7,695 nt of DNA from Bacteroidales bacterium (lineage in GTDB: Bacteria > Bacteroidota > Bacteroidia > Bacteroidales > UBA12077): positions 1 through 7,695 of the forward strand of contig DAOVYZ010000161.1 of the NCBI GenBank assembly GCA_030635365.1, written 5' to 3'. Each line of letters starts with the position of its first letter. Position 1 is the first letter of the stretch. Below, in pieces: positions 6,880-7,695 of this stretch. The position numbers and the translations under genes are program-made. The notes beneath the pieces were generated by a model. The model ran no database searches. It saw only the letters and a list, made by a program, of their open reading frames with translations, and had not been told where the DNA came from.

Positions 6880-7695
6880 TTACTTTGATTTTAGAAATTG
6901 TTTAATAAAAGAAAGTAATGTCAGTACTTGAAATTTTTCAATTACATTGCCTGTTTCAAATAAACTTTTACAATCCTTTTGTAGTTCGGTGTCATTAACT
7001 AGATGTATATTTAACAAATAATACTCATTTATAAACTCTTTTAAACCTTGATTTGTTTTATACCAATATGAATAAGGGTTCATCTGATAACCTTTATTAG
7101 CTCTTGTATTAATATTTAATCCTAATCTATAATTGATGCCTTTTAATATAAACTCAGGTATTTTACTGACAGCAACTTGTTTATTGTTGATTATAATTGT
7201 AGGGCTGGTGATTTTTGCTTTAATTGATTCCCATTGAAAATTAGATGCATCCTTATACTTTGAGGAAATCCATTTTTTGTAGATATAGTGATTGTTCCGA
7301 AATTTATTTGGGATACTAAAACAATAATTAAGGAAATCCGGATGTAAATAAGGTGAGGTTGTTTCAGTAAATTCCTGAGCAACAAAGTTCCCGGAAAGGG
7401 CTCCATTAAAACCTCTGGTATAGAATAAAAGCTGTTCTAAATTTTCGTATTCAAATGAAGGAGGTTTTACTTTATGAATAAGTTTTTTCGATAAACCTTT
7501 AATTTCTTTATATGAATTTTTATTAAGATTTTTAGGTTTACTGAAAGATCCTATTGTTACATCTCCTAATTGGCCGGTATGAAGTAATCCGAACGAATCA
7601 AAATTCAATAATTTGTACATAGAAAACGAGTGAGCTCCTAAGTGGTAAGATAGTAAGCCATTGGTAATATTAACTGTTTGATCGATAAATTCTAA
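6880..7695 (-). CDS. Asparagine-synthase-like ATP-dependent amidotransferase/ligase, 5' end missing
   Basis: The frame is open to the right edge of the window; the ATG at 7620 is internal, because the 25 codons before it are coding-like and continuous. The visible 271 residues match the C-terminal synthetase half of asparagine-synthase-related proteins. HTGQLGDVTIGSF (39-51) aligns with the GEGxDExFGGY loop, and TETTSPYLHPDF (109-120), SIPNKFR (127-133), IYKKWI (138-143) and WESIKAK (155-161) follow in the family order. The PP-loop (SGGxDS) and any N-terminal glutaminase domain would lie beyond the edge. True asparagine synthetase adenylates aspartate and adds ammonia. Next to a flippase and a glycosyltransferase, a relative that amidates a sugar carboxylate (as proposed for some O-antigen uronamides) is plausible, but this is inference. 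The loop has Gln where the canonical enzyme has a conserved Glu. The flippase gene begins at the next codon after this gene's TAA. Confidence 0.72.
   Translation of the reverse strand, partial: LEFIDQTVNITNGLLSYHLGAHSFSMYKLLNFDSFGLLHTGQLGDVTIGSFSKPKNLNKNSYKEIKGLSKKLIHKVKPPSFEYENLEQLLFYTRGFNGALSGNFVAQEFTETTSPYLHPDFLNYCFSIPNKFRNNHYIYKKWISSKYKDASNFQWESIKAKITSPTIIINNKQVAVSKIPEFILKGINYRLGLNINTRANKGYQMNPYSYWYKTNQGLKEFINEYYLLNIHLVNDTELQKDCKSLFETGNVIEKFQVLTLLSFIKQFLKSK

Noticed and set aside
7191..7620. ATG at 7620 as the true start of a 246-residue protein
   Set aside because: The frame is open to the window edge, the 25 codons upstream look coding, and the asparagine-synthase-like fold needs its PP-loop upstream. 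The gene is partial, not short.

Overview
The window looks like chromosomal DNA from a member of the Bacteroidota. The evidence is a C-terminal type IX secretion (T9SS) sorting domain, which is essentially confined to that phylum. It is supported by AT-rich DNA, the absence of clear Shine-Dalgarno sequences before the starts, TAnnTTTG-type -7 promoter boxes, and a single-chain GlyQS-type glycyl-tRNA synthetase. The two housekeeping proteins would suit a free-living, possibly marine, Bacteroidia lineage, but the order cannot be fixed by eye.

Layout from left to right. Bases 1-501 (+) are the 3' end of a surface-protein gene: the end of an S74-type tail-fibre chaperone domain, a short coiled coil and a T9SS sorting domain. 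It closes with a GGCTGTC/GACAGCC hairpin and T-run in a convergent gap. Bases 572-2152 (-) are nadB (L-aspartate oxidase, NAD synthesis). A 297-bp divergent control region follows, with a candidate promoter on each strand; the two share the same spacing. Bases 2450-4003 (+) are the glycyl-tRNA synthetase gene, followed after 27 bp by a GT-B glycosyltransferase gene (4031-5314, GTG start), probably in the same transcript. After an 89-bp convergent gap come two minus-strand genes that enter from beyond the right edge: an asparagine-synthase-like ATP-dependent enzyme (5' end missing) and a Wzx-type polysaccharide flippase.

The left two thirds is ordinary housekeeping sequence. The right third looks like the edge of a surface-polysaccharide locus: a glycosyltransferase to build a glycan, a MOP-family flippase to move the lipid-linked unit across the inner membrane, and an amidating enzyme that may decorate a sugar. 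That joint role is inferred from gene content. I found no tRNA, rRNA, CRISPR array, insertion sequence or attachment site, and no convincing evidence of an entirely new system. The points most worth a second look are the Glu-to-Gln change in the asparagine-synthase-like loop, the in-frame TAA|GTG junction between that gene and the flippase gene, the S74 plus T9SS architecture, and the matched divergent promoters.
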